Assembly (NCBI GenBank): GCA_018399495.1
Contig: JAGYOG010000001.1
Span: 1 to 64,000, forward strand
DNA length: 64,000 bases
DNA from: Sphaerochaeta sp.
Lineage (GTDB): Bacteria; Spirochaetota; Spirochaetia; Sphaerochaetales; Sphaerochaetaceae
Direction of reading: 5' to 3'
The translations under genes were made by a program, and so were the position numbers. Below the pieces are notes generated by a model. It was not told the origin of the DNA. It worked only from the letters and a program-made list of their open reading frames with translations, and did no database searches. Positions 1 to 9,400 of this stretch are shown here, one piece after another. Position 1 is the first letter of the stretch, and every line of letters begins with the position of its first letter.

Positions 1-506
1 TTCGTTTTGTAAATGGTAATGTGCAGATTCGTCCTGCAGGTCACGCATCATTTATAGATGAAATATCTTTCAGAAATGAGCTTTCTCTTGTAGAAGGACC
101 CCATAGAAGTCTTGAATCTTCTTCCTATGAAGGAATTCGGGCATGGGGGAGTCTATTTGGGTACCAGGAAGCAGGATTGGACCTTTCAGCGAGCCCTGCC
201 TACCTAAAGAGCCAATATGCAAGCGTGCAAGGTGATTCCTATCCCGATGACATGTACGCATTCGAGACTGCTGCAAAGCAAACCAAACATCTTATCAACC
301 CAGCAAACATGCAATCACGAAGTGATAATGCAAAGTATCAAAGTGGAATCTATGTACCACATGGCTCCATCCTTCCACTTGGGGATAATCGCGACAACAG
401 CCGTGATGGACGATATTTTGGCCCTGTGACCCAGGAAAAGATCAATGGTTCGGTTCGATTTCGCTTCTGGCCCTTTACAAGCATGCGGTATATGGGGGAT
501 GCATAG
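1..506 (+). CDS. lepB: Signal peptidase I, C-terminal part (5' end outside window)
   Basis: The reading frame is open from base 3 and has no start inside the window, so this is the C-terminal ~168 residues of a longer protein. The tail carries GDNRDNSRDGRYFGPV, the conserved box E of S26 type I signal peptidases, which cleave leader peptides at the outer face of the cytoplasmic membrane. The catalytic Ser and Lys motifs and the N-terminal membrane anchor would lie upstream and cannot be checked. The stop codon overlaps the GTG start of hemW by one base (TAGTG), so the two are probably co-translated. The insert before box E is rather long and not recognisable. Confidence 0.9.
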   Translation, partial: RFVNGNVQIRPAGHASFIDEISFRNELSLVEGPHRSLESSSYEGIRAWGSLFGYQEAGLDLSASPAYLKSQYASVQGDSYPDDMYAFETAAKQTKHLINPANMQSRSDNAKYQSGIYVPHGSILPLGDNRDNSRDGRYFGPVTQEKINGSVRFRFWPFTSMRYMGDA

Positions 507-1687
507 TGCTCAGCATCAAAGGCACTAAGCCACATTCCCTGTATCTCCATATTCCTTTTTGTACCACACGTTGCTCGTACTGTGCCTTTTACAGTGAAGC
601 TGCTCCAAGCTGGAGAGAATTCCGTGAAGCCTATATTTCGCGTCTTGAACAAGAGATTACTGCATTGGTTCAGCTCACTGGAGGATTTGTAACTATCTTT
701 ATAGGTGGGGGCAATCCTGGTTCCCTTACGTGTGGACAACTTTCCCGTCTGCTTGTTGCAGCAAAAAGTACACAATGCAGTGAAGTCACCATCGAGATGA
801 ATCCAGAGACATTCTCTGAAGCCTTCTTTCCTTTGTTTGAGAAAAAACTGGTCACCCGATTAAGTATTGGTATCCAGAGTATGAATTCAAAGGTCCTTCA
901 TCTATTGGGTAGAAATGCTACCGTTGAAGATAATCTGAAGGCAATTGCACTTGCCAAGAAAGCACATGAACTATATATGGTCGATCTTTCCTTTGATTTG
1001 ATGGCAGCCCTTCCTGGCCAAACCATCCAAATGGCAGTTCTGGATATTGATACCGTGGTTTCACTCAGTGAAGCCGGACATCTCAGCCTTTACTGCCTGA
1101 CCATTGAAGAGGGGACAGAGCTTGCAAGAAAAGTATCATCACATGAAATACAAGTCTGGAATGATGATTGGCAAAAGGAATTGTTGCAAAGCCTATGGAA
1201 CCGACTTGGGCAGTTGGGATATGAACACTATGAGGTGTCGAACTTTGCAAAGAAAGAAAAAAAATGCAAGCATAACCTTGTGTATTGGGCATTGGATACC
1301 TACATAGGATTGGGAAGCAGTGCTGCTTCCTTCCTTCAATCTGGAGATCAGTCATGGCACTACAGCCAAAGGCAAGACCTCAAGGAATATGCAAGAGATG
1401 CTTACTTCAGCGGATATGAAAAAGAGATACTCAGCAGTGAACAACAGCTTGAAGAATACCTGATGATGGCACTACGCACAAACCGTGGTATTGAAAAGAA
1501 CTATTTCAGAGAACGCTTTGCCCTAGATTTTGACTCATTATTCTCAAAAATAATTGCGCATTTTGATCCTCTCTGGTACAACAATACTTCTCAATTTTTT
1601 GTATTAACAGAAGTTGGATGGATGGTTCTTGATGAAATTGTTTTAAGGCTTTCTCTCCAAATTCCGCAACCCCTTGACCGCCACTAA
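506..1687 (+). CDS. hemW: HemW-type radical SAM haem chaperone / coproporphyrinogen dehydrogenase-like protein
   Basis: A 393-residue radical SAM protein. The cluster motif lies at C19, C23 and C26 inside HIPFCTTRCSYCAF. The aromatic residue after the third Cys is the HemW pattern; true HemN enzymes have an extra Cys there. The following glycine motif reads GGGNPGSL instead of the usual GGGTPS. The family is annotated as HemN-like but HemW proteins are thought to handle haem rather than decarboxylate coproporphyrinogen. The GTG start overlaps the lepB stop by one base, and no better start is visible. Confidence 0.87.
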   Translation: MLSIKGTKPHSLYLHIPFCTTRCSYCAFYSEAAPSWREFREAYISRLEQEITALVQLTGGFVTIFIGGGNPGSLTCGQLSRLLVAAKSTQCSEVTIEMNPETFSEAFFPLFEKKLVTRLSIGIQSMNSKVLHLLGRNATVEDNLKAIALAKKAHELYMVDLSFDLMAALPGQTIQMAVLDIDTVVSLSEAGHLSLYCLTIEEGTELARKVSSHEIQVWNDDWQKELLQSLWNRLGQLGYEHYEVSNFAKKEKKCKHNLVYWALDTYIGLGSSAASFLQSGDQSWHYSQRQDLKEYARDAYFSGYEKEILSSEQQLEEYLMMALRTNRGIEKNYFRERFALDFDSLFSKIIAHFDPLWYNNTSQFFVLTEVGWMVLDEIVLRLSLQIPQPLDRH

Positions 1688-1750
1688 CGCATATGATAGG
1701 TTAAATGAGCTATAGATTTCATGATATTTTACTAAATAAGAGGTTCAATT

Positions 1751-2500
1751 ATGTCCGGCCATAGTAAATGGGCTACTATTAAACACAAGAAAGGTGCTGC
1801 TGATGCAAAACGCGGTCAGAAGTTCACGAAGCTGATCAAAGAGATTTCCGTTGCTGCCAAGATGGGTGGCGCTGACCCCGATTCCAATGCACGCCTTCGT
1901 ACCGCTATTCTCAAAGCACGTGCTGAAAATATGCCCAAGGACAATATTGACAGGGCAATAAAAAAAGGTTCTGGTGAGTTGGAAAATTCCACCTATTATG
2001 AATTAACCTATGAAGGATATGCAATTGGTGGTGTAGCGCTTATTATTGACACCCTTACCGACAACAAAAATCGTACTGCCAGTGATGTTCGCTCCACACT
2101 AACGAAAAATGGTGGTACTTTGGGCAACAGTGGTTGTGTCTCCTACATGTTCCAGACCAAGGGAATTATAAGTTACGATGCATCAAAGTATACTGAAGAA
2201 CAGATATTCGAAGTAGCATTGGAAAATGGAGCTGATGATGTTACTACCTCTGATGAAGTGATTGAAGTAATTACGGCACCAAGCGATTTTGCAAACGTCC
2301 TAGAGGCCATGCAGGCTGCTGGGTTTGAACAAGAGAGTGCAGAGGTTGAGAAAGTCGCAGATCAGACGGTCACACTCGACACCGAGAAGGCCCGTAAAGT
2401 ACTCAAGATCATTGACAAGCTGGAAGAGCTGGATGATGTCCAGCAAGTTTCCTCCAACCTGGAATTGCCCGATGATTTTGAGGATAGTGACGAAGAATAA
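1751..2500 (+). CDS. yebC: YebC/PmpR-family DNA-binding protein
   Basis: A 249-residue protein of normal family length. The N-terminus MSGHSKWATIKHKKGA followed by a Lys-rich stretch is the family hallmark. YebC/TACO1 proteins have been described as transcriptional regulators and as factors helping ribosomes through difficult sequences. The C-terminus is acidic. A ribosome site (AAGAGG) precedes the ATG. The gene lies four bases upstream of ruvC, the same yebC-ruvC-ruvA-ruvB order seen in many bacteria, so it is probably the first gene of the Holliday-junction operon. Confidence 0.93.
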   Translation: MSGHSKWATIKHKKGAADAKRGQKFTKLIKEISVAAKMGGADPDSNARLRTAILKARAENMPKDNIDRAIKKGSGELENSTYYELTYEGYAIGGVALIIDTLTDNKNRTASDVRSTLTKNGGTLGNSGCVSYMFQTKGIISYDASKYTEEQIFEVALENGADDVTTSDEVIEVITAPSDFANVLEAMQAAGFEQESAEVEKVADQTVTLDTEKARKVLKIIDKLEELDDVQQVSSNLELPDDFEDSDEE

Positions 2501-2503
2501 GGC

Positions 2504-2998
2504 ATGCGAATCCTAGGAATTGATCCAGGATATGCACAGACAGGCTGGGGTGTTGTCGAATCAGACGGGCAGCATAACCGGCCTGTTTCTTTTGGTGTCA
2601 TTAAAACAAGTACTTCACAACCTGACAGCCATAGGATACACTTCATAGCAAAATCGGTAGGACAGTTGGTTCAAGAACACTACGTGGATATTTGTGCTAT
2701 GGAAGACATATTCTTTACCAAGAATGTCAGTTCTGCGATTCCTGTGGCTAAGGTCATCGGTGCCTGTATTCATCAGTTGGGATTGCTGGCTATACCGGTC
2801 AAGTTGTATAGCCCTCCTACCATCAAGAGTGTTGTGACAGGGTTCGGTGGAGCTGAAAAACATCAGGTACAGGAGATGGTTCGCATCTTGTTGGGATTTG
2901 AAACCATTCCACGCCCAGACCATGCAGCAGATGCACTAGCAGTGGCAATCTGTTTTGCTGTATATGATTTTTCGAGAATAAGGATGAAATTGCCATGA
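2504..2998 (+). CDS. ruvC: Crossover junction endodeoxyribonuclease RuvC
   Basis: A 164-residue resolvase that cuts Holliday junctions symmetrically as part of the RuvABC complex. The metal-binding acidic residues are visible: D7 in MRILGIDPG, the Glu in AMEDIFF near residue 67, and the Asp pair in RPDHAADALAVA near residues 138-141. It starts 4 bases after yebC and overlaps ruvA by ATGA, indicating translational coupling. Length and motifs are normal for the family. Confidence 0.95.
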   Translation: MRILGIDPGYAQTGWGVVESDGQHNRPVSFGVIKTSTSQPDSHRIHFIAKSVGQLVQEHYVDICAMEDIFFTKNVSSAIPVAKVIGACIHQLGLLAIPVKLYSPPTIKSVVTGFGGAEKHQVQEMVRILLGFETIPRPDHAADALAVAICFAVYDFSRIRMKLP

Positions 2999-3627
2999 TC
3001 AACGCACTGATTGGAGACATCGTTTCAATTGAAGAAGGAACCCTTTTTTTACGATGTGGCCATATTGAGTACAGTCTTGCGGTTTCCAGCCAGACAGCTA
3101 GTACGTTAAGCAACCTTTCGCTCGAGGCTCGTAGGGGAGTCCGTGTCATGACCGTACTGGTCCATCGTGAGGAAAGTATGTCTCTTTTTGGCTTCTCTGA
3201 TGCAGATGAGAGAGAAGCGTTTCTTCAGTTACAGACAGTTTCGGGAATTGGTTCGAAACAAGCACTCAAAATCCTCAGTGGTATCAACGTTCGCAACCTT
3301 GCAGATGCGTTGGATAATGGGAACCTGAAGTTGCTCTCATCCATTCCCGGAATTGGGCCAAAAACCGGCCAAAAGATGATCCTTGCACTACGTAATGTGT
3401 TGGTATTGGATGAAAATAAGGAAAGAGGTCCGTCTGGAACCAAGAAGCAGGCGCGTCACCCGTATAGTGACATCATTACCGCACTTGTAGATATGGGCTA
3501 TGATCGTCGACTTGTGGAAGAAACTGTGGACAAGGTCACTGAAAATCAGTCCTCTGAACTTGAAAAGATGAGTCATCATGATGCTGAGGAACACTTGTTC
3601 CGCTTAAGCATCAAGTTACTCGGGTGA
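2995..3627 (+). CDS. ruvA: Holliday junction DNA helicase subunit RuvA
   Basis: A 210-residue junction-binding subunit that loads RuvB rings onto Holliday junctions. An N-terminal OB-fold region is followed by two helix-hairpin-helix motifs ([13 protein letters not shown] near 80-95 and [13 protein letters not shown] near 118-130) and a C-terminal domain that contacts RuvB. The start overlaps the ruvC stop by four bases, and ruvB follows after 16 bases. Confidence 0.95.
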   Translation: MINALIGDIVSIEEGTLFLRCGHIEYSLAVSSQTASTLSNLSLEARRGVRVMTVLVHREESMSLFGFSDADEREAFLQLQTVSGIGSKQALKILSGINVRNLADALDNGNLKLLSSIPGIGPKTGQKMILALRNVLVLDENKERGPSGTKKQARHPYSDIITALVDMGYDRRLVEETVDKVTENQSSELEKMSHHDAEEHLFRLSIKLLG

Positions 3628-3643
3628 CAGGGATAGGGAGCAT

Positions 3644-4705
3644 ATGGATACCAATCAACCAGATCTACATGAACTGATACAAAACTCCGTGACTTCTTCT
3701 TCTTTCCAAGAAGAAGGGGACAGACAGGAGAATATCCTAAGACCAAAGTTGTTGAAAGATTTCCAAGGACAACAACGTCTTAAGGATAATCTCGCTGTCT
3801 TTGTGCAAGCGGCACGAGAACGCAAAGAACCACTTGACCATACGTTCCTTATCGGCCCTCCCGGACTGGGGAAAACCACTTTGGCAAGTATTATTGCCAA
3901 TGAGATGGAAGCAGAAATCCGTATGACCAGCGCCCCAGCATTGGAAAAACCAAAGGATCTTGCAGGAATTCTGACCAACGTCACCGAAGGGTCTGTTTTT
4001 TTCATCGATGAGATTCACCGACTCAAGCCAGCTCTTGAGGAGATGTTGTATATAGCCATGGAAGATTTTGAAATTGACTGGGTCATCGGTCAAGGTCCTG
4101 CAGCCCGAACGATGCGTATTCCGCTCCCTAAGTTTACCTTGGTTGGAGCCACCACCAAAGCAGGTTCTGTCTCAAGTCCACTCTCCTCACGATTCGGCAT
4201 TACGTGTCATATCGAGTTTTACACGGAAAAAGAGCTTGCAAATATTATCAGGCGATCTGCCCAGATCATGGACGTACGTATTGAGAATGAGGCAATTACG
4301 CTCCTTTCACGATGCAGTAGGGGGACACCCCGTATTGCCAATCGTCTCTTGAGAAGATTGAGGGATTTTGCATCAGTCATGGGGAACGGTATCGTTACAA
4401 CAGCCGTGGTGGACCACGGGATGGAACGCCTCGGAATCGATACCAATGGGTTGGAGATGCAGGACCGCAATATCCTCAGGACAATCATCGAGTTTTATGA
4501 TGGTGGCCCGGTTGGTGCAGAAACCTTGAGCATCAGTGTTGGGGAAGCGATTGAGTCCCTTGAGGATTTCTATGAACCCTACCTGATCCAGAAAGGGTAT
4601 TTGAAACGAACACCTCGTGGTCGTATGACCACTAAACTTGCCTATGAATTACTGGGGTTACCCTGTAAAAGGAATATGGATGACAATCAAGGAATTCTCT
4701 TTTAA
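3644..4705 (+). CDS. ruvB: Holliday junction DNA helicase motor RuvB
   Basis: A 353-residue AAA+ ATPase that drives branch migration with RuvA. Walker A (GPPGLGKTT), Walker B (FFIDEIHR), sensor 1 (GATTKAG) and the Arg-finger region are present, followed by the C-terminal winged helix ([17 protein letters not shown]). It carries an N-terminal extension of about 25 residues rich in Ser and Glu, as many RuvB proteins do. The 3' end overlaps the queA start by 26 bases. Confidence 0.96.
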   Translation: MDTNQPDLHELIQNSVTSSSFQEEGDRQENILRPKLLKDFQGQQRLKDNLAVFVQAARERKEPLDHTFLIGPPGLGKTTLASIIANEMEAEIRMTSAPALEKPKDLAGILTNVTEGSVFFIDEIHRLKPALEEMLYIAMEDFEIDWVIGQGPAARTMRIPLPKFTLVGATTKAGSVSSPLSSRFGITCHIEFYTEKELANIIRRSAQIMDVRIENEAITLLSRCSRGTPRIANRLLRRLRDFASVMGNGIVTTAVVDHGMERLGIDTNGLEMQDRNILRTIIEFYDGGPVGAETLSISVGEAIESLEDFYEPYLIQKGYLKRTPRGRMTTKLAYELLGLPCKRNMDDNQGILF

Positions 4706-5720
4706 TCTACCACCGCATCTGATAGCACAAACCCCTGCAGATAAAAGGGGTGAGGACCGGCTATTGGTCTTGGACCGCGGAGATGGTTCCGTCATAGATG
4801 AACAGATGCATAATTTTGCCTCCTACATTGATGAAGGCAGCATTGTGGTAGTGAATAACAGCAAAGTCAGAAAAGCACGTGTGTATGCTACCAGTGACAC
4901 GGGAAGTATTGTTGAGTTTCTCTTCTTGGAAGAGAACCTCGATAACACATGGCAGTGCATGGTTACCAAAGCAAAACGTCAGAAAGTGGGAAAACACTAC
5001 ACATTCAGCAACAAAAAGGGAAGCTACATCCGTAAGGCTTGGATTACCAAGATAGGTGATGAGGGGACAAGAACTGTTGCATTCGAGGCTCCATTGGATG
5101 AAGACTTTTTCAGACAGCTTGGACATGTACCCCTTCCTCCCTATATCAAGCGGGATGATTCTTTCGCTGATGAAAAACGATATCAGACCATTTATGCAGA
5201 TCCTGAAGGTTCTGTTGCTGCCCCCACGGCTGGGCTGCACTTCACTGAGGAAATACTCGCATCTATAAAGGGAAAAGGGTGTAGGATAGTTCCTATCACC
5301 TTGCATGTAGGACCGGGGACCTTCCTTCCTGTCAGAACTGAGCATCTGGACGACCACAAGATGCACTATGAACGTTATGAAATACGTGAGGAAGCTGCGA
5401 AAATTATTACACAAGCTCATATTGAAGGACGAAAAATCATTGCAACAGGAACTACCTGTGTGAGGACACTTGAGAGTGCTTTCAATAGCGAAACCCAATG
5501 CTTGAAAAGTGGAGAAGGGCGCACAAATCTCTTTATCCGCCCCGGATACCAATGGAAGGTAGTAACCCAAATTCTGACAAACTTCCATACCCCTGAATCT
5601 ACGCTGCTGGTCCTCGTTTCAACCTTTGCAGGAAAACAACTCATTGACTGCGCTTACCAGCATGCAGTGGATAGGGAATATCGCTTTTTTAGCTATGGGG
5701 ATGCAATGTTTATCCGCTAA
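4680..5720 (+). CDS. queA: S-adenosylmethionine:tRNA ribosyltransferase-isomerase (queuosine pathway)
   Basis: A 346-residue enzyme that converts preQ1 in tRNA to epoxyqueuosine. I chose the ATG at 4680: it gives the family's usual N-terminus ([14 protein letters not shown]) and follows AAGGA; an upstream in-frame TTG at 4638 would add 14 residues from inside ruvB. Family motifs include [21 protein letters not shown] and [14 protein letters not shown]. Tgt, which acts one step earlier in the same pathway, is encoded at 29275. The stop overlaps that of the convergent tmk gene. Confidence 0.94.
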   Translation: MTIKEFSFNLPPHLIAQTPADKRGEDRLLVLDRGDGSVIDEQMHNFASYIDEGSIVVVNNSKVRKARVYATSDTGSIVEFLFLEENLDNTWQCMVTKAKRQKVGKHYTFSNKKGSYIRKAWITKIGDEGTRTVAFEAPLDEDFFRQLGHVPLPPYIKRDDSFADEKRYQTIYADPEGSVAAPTAGLHFTEEILASIKGKGCRIVPITLHVGPGTFLPVRTEHLDDHKMHYERYEIREEAAKIITQAHIEGRKIIATGTTCVRTLESAFNSETQCLKSGEGRTNLFIRPGYQWKVVTQILTNFHTPESTLLVLVSTFAGKQLIDCAYQHAVDREYRFFSYGDAMFIR

Positions 5721-6322
5721 AATAGTAATTCTTGGATTTTCCTTGCAATTTCCTCCTTCGAGAGGAGCCCGTCAAGCCGTACCAACGTTACATCCTTGTC
5801 AAGCGTTTCAAAGATACGTTCGTAGTTCTCCTTCACCTTTTCTAGGAACTCATGACGTTCAAACAGCTCCTCATCATCTCCTCTTCCCTTGATTCTTCGC
5901 AGACATTCATCCACCGGTGTATCGATGAAAAATAAGTATTGAGGAGAAGGGAAGGTATTGAGCTTTTGTATTGTCTTGAAATCGCTATCTACGCTTTGGT
6001 ATGCCAAGGAAGAGTAGAGATATCGGTCACAAATAACCAGTTTACCCTCTTCAAGATCCCGCATAAGTCCATTTACCGGGTTGTTAAGATGGTCCTCACG
6101 ATCAGCGGCATACAGCATTGCCAGCGATAAAGGTGTAGTGACAATCTGTTTTCTCAGCACAGAGCGGACAAGCCGTCCGATGGGTTTATCAGTAGGTTCG
6201 AAGGTTGCCCGGCAGGGAAAGTCCCTCTGGTCACAATATTCTGCAAGCAACTGCATTTGAGTGGTCGTACCAGCACCATCCAGTCCCTCGAACACAACAA
6301 AATTCTGTAATACTGAAGGCAT
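5717..6322 (-). CDS. tmk: Thymidylate kinase with an altered P-loop
   Basis: A 201-residue protein that would phosphorylate dTMP to dTDP. I chose the ATG at 6322, eight bases after AGGAG; an upstream in-frame ATG would add 22 residues. The N-terminal P-loop reads FEGLDGAGTTTQ, so the usual Walker lysine (GxGKT/S) is Thr at residue 19; the base sequence clearly reads ACG there. The DRY motif (ICDRYLYSSLAYQ), the acidic lid region and the overall length fit Tmk. It is convergent with queA and divergent from tamB. It could be an active variant or a weaker paralogue; no second tmk is in this window. Confidence 0.88.
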   Translation of the reverse strand: MPSVLQNFVVFEGLDGAGTTTQMQLLAEYCDQRDFPCRATFEPTDKPIGRLVRSVLRKQIVTTPLSLAMLYAADREDHLNNPVNGLMRDLEEGKLVICDRYLYSSLAYQSVDSDFKTIQKLNTFPSPQYLFFIDTPVDECLRRIKGRGDDEELFERHEFLEKVKENYERIFETLDKDVTLVRLDGLLSKEEIARKIQELLF

Positions 6323-6461
6323 ATCCATATCTCCTATCGTATCTCTATGGTACGGTAAATACAGCACAAGGTAAATCAGTTTTTTCACGCAATAATCAAG
6401 AAAAGGGAGGTGCCCAATCCTTGCACAATCGGCTATACTTGCAAAGAAAGGGATAAAAGGC

Positions 6462-9400
6462 GTGCGATATCATACAACGTTGAAAGACATAGCCATATCG
6501 GTACTAGTGCTTTTAAGTTGTGCCATTCTCACCCTGTATGGGATGGTTTACCTTGATATGCGCAATCCAAGCCGCTATCTCTCTGATTACTTGATCTCTT
6601 CCCTTAACCAAACAGGCCCCTATACCTTCACTTCCACCGGTCTTAAGCGCACCTTTCTCAAAGATTTGACCGTTCTCAATCTCTCCCTACAAAAGGATGA
6701 CACGGTTCTTGCTTCTGCAAAAGAAGGAATCATTAAAGGAGGTATCCCCTTACTGGTACAATCGGTTTTGCAAGGAAACCAACGTATTTCCCTTGAACTA
6801 GAACAAGTACGGGTACAGCTTGATAATTCCCTTACCATTGCACAGAATACGGAAGGAGCACCAACCTTCGTAAGTCGCTGGGTGAAGGGAAATACACTTC
6901 TAGTGCATTCAGACTCAGTGGAAGGAACCTTTCATTCTCCTTCTATCCAGGCAGATGTACGTCAAGCAGCATTTAATTTCGAACTGAAAAATGGAAACAC
7001 TCTTCCTACATTGCAAGCAAAAGCAGGTGGTGTTCACCTACAAATCGGGGCAGGAGATATTTCCTTAAAAGAAATAAATCTCAACCTTAATGAGGAAGGT
7101 GCTGTTTCATTTACGTCTTCATTAGCCTCTCTGACGACAGGGGAAATACATGCCAACCTAGAAGATTTCGTTGCCCAAGGTACAATTAATGGATTTAATT
7201 TTCCCGATGATGTAGGAGTATTCTCGCTCTCCGCTGCTGCCTTTGCTACGTACCTACCCAACCTATCTGTTTCCATCCCAAAATTCAGTGGAACTGTATC
7301 TCTTGAACGTGGTGCCCCAAAAATGGCAACACTATCTTTCAATCAGATGATTCTTAGTAGAGACCAGATGGAGTTGTATGCACCAACAACCACCTTGCAA
7401 GGTACATGGGACGAAGGGATGCTTTCCCTTGGTGCTGCGACTAAGATTGGGGAACCACTAACCTTCATTTTTGGAGATACACTCTCTTTGAGCAGCGACA
7501 ATGTACTACTCAATGCCTACTACCAGAGCGAAGGAGAAAATGTTGAGGCATCAGTATTGCTTAATCAAGTAACCTATCGCAGAGAGGATTTTATTGCACG
7601 TCTGGATTCAGTTTCCATAACCGGCGATGCACAGATGAAAAAGGCATTGATAGAACGTGCTTCAGTCGACCTGGATTCTGTAAGCACGTTGTCTCTTGAA
7701 TCCCAGGGGATACAGGCTACTTCACCTCTCACCTCAACCTTGCGGTATGAAAAAGAACGTTCTGCCTTGAGCGCATCCTTTACATTTAATGAACTGACAT
7801 CATCATTTACCAATGGTCCACTGTATACTCGGCTTTCCTATCAAGGGAATGCTCAAGATAGACAATTGCAGGCAGAAATTTCTCTCGATGAAAGGTTCAA
7901 CCTGGTCTCCGTATATAACCTTCCACAAGAGGGAAGTGGTTCCCTCTATGTAAGTACCCGCATGGACGAGTTTCCTCTCTCATTCCTTTCTCCCTCGATT
8001 ATACGCTATGCTCCGTTTTTACAACCGTATTACCATGATGCGACAAACCTCATCGGAAATATCACCTTCCAATCAGAAACAGGGGGGGGTGCTGTCATGC
8101 CGTTTGATGGTACCTTGACCATTGACTTGGCACTACGAGAAATGAAGGTTGGCAAGGTTGAACTCGATGCAGGCTTCATCTTTCAAGGGTACGTAGAACA
8201 GGATGTTCTGGACGTAGGAGCATTGACCATTGCTACCAGTGGCTATCGTTTAGTGTATACAGGCCGAACAGATTTGTCTGACTTGCTTCCTAGTGGACAG
8301 TTGGACCTATTCAGGAGCCATGATGGGCAGCCGTTGGGGAGTATCAATTTCTTTGATGAACCACCAAAACAGTATCGATTCATGTTCACCACTCCTTTTG
8401 AACATTCCCTCTCTATCGAAGGGATTGTAAGCTCTTCACCACAAAATATTTTGATAGGCGAGGCTAAACTTGGAATTTTTGATACACTGTATCCATTCTC
8501 CTTCCTGTTGCAGACCAACACATTGCAACTTTCCATCAACCAAGAAGAAGCATTTTCCCTCTCCACCAATCTAGCTCCCCCCGTTATTGCTGACATCACC
8601 AGTAAGGGATTAACGCTTCCCGATCGAGGATTCTTTGCCAATGCGGAACTTTCTGGGGACTTGCAGGTCGCATTCAATACTCTCCGCAACTGGAACGTTA
8701 CCAGTGACCTCATAACTATTGGTGGAGTACTGTTCCAAGGGCATACCTATGCACTAGAGACAGCCCTATCCATTTCACAAAACGCTATTTCCCTTCCTGA
8801 AATTCTGCTTATAGATGAACAGGATGCACAGTTTAAAAGCAAGTTTTCCTATACAGGAACTGATTTTCTCACCCTGGCCGAGCGTTCATTCCTTGCACCC
8901 TTCGAAGCATCATTCACTCTTGAATCCGGCAACGAGCGAAAAATTGCAATCTCGTTGATGGGCGAGGATACTCGTATCAGTGCTCTGGTAAATCTTGCAG
9001 ACCTCCCGTTTGACCGATTCTTTACTTTTGCAGAGGGAGTGATTGTTGACTTGAATATTCTTGGATATACCAATCTCAAACAGATTATCAGTGCCGATGG
9101 GATGATACACCTTAGGAAAGGAGAGGGAATCTTCTCATCCAAGATTGAAGCCGGAAATACGACGCTCAACCTGTTTGATTCACAATTTACGCAAGGAGAC
9201 CTTTCCTATGCTGGCAATCTGTTACTCATAAACGGAAACAAAGCCTTAAGTGAAGGAACATTCTCACATATCCGTAATCTATCCTACACTGATCAGGAGA
9301 GCACCTTCAGCTATACCCTTGCACTCGATCTTGGCATGATGGAAAGTCTCTTTGACGTATCTTCTGCAATTGCACTGATTCGAGAGGGGAAAGTAAAAGC

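Noticed and set aside
4761-5588. A 275-codon open frame antisense to queA
   Set aside because: It lies entirely inside a well-supported gene, has no ribosome site or recognisable domain, and has shadow-like composition.
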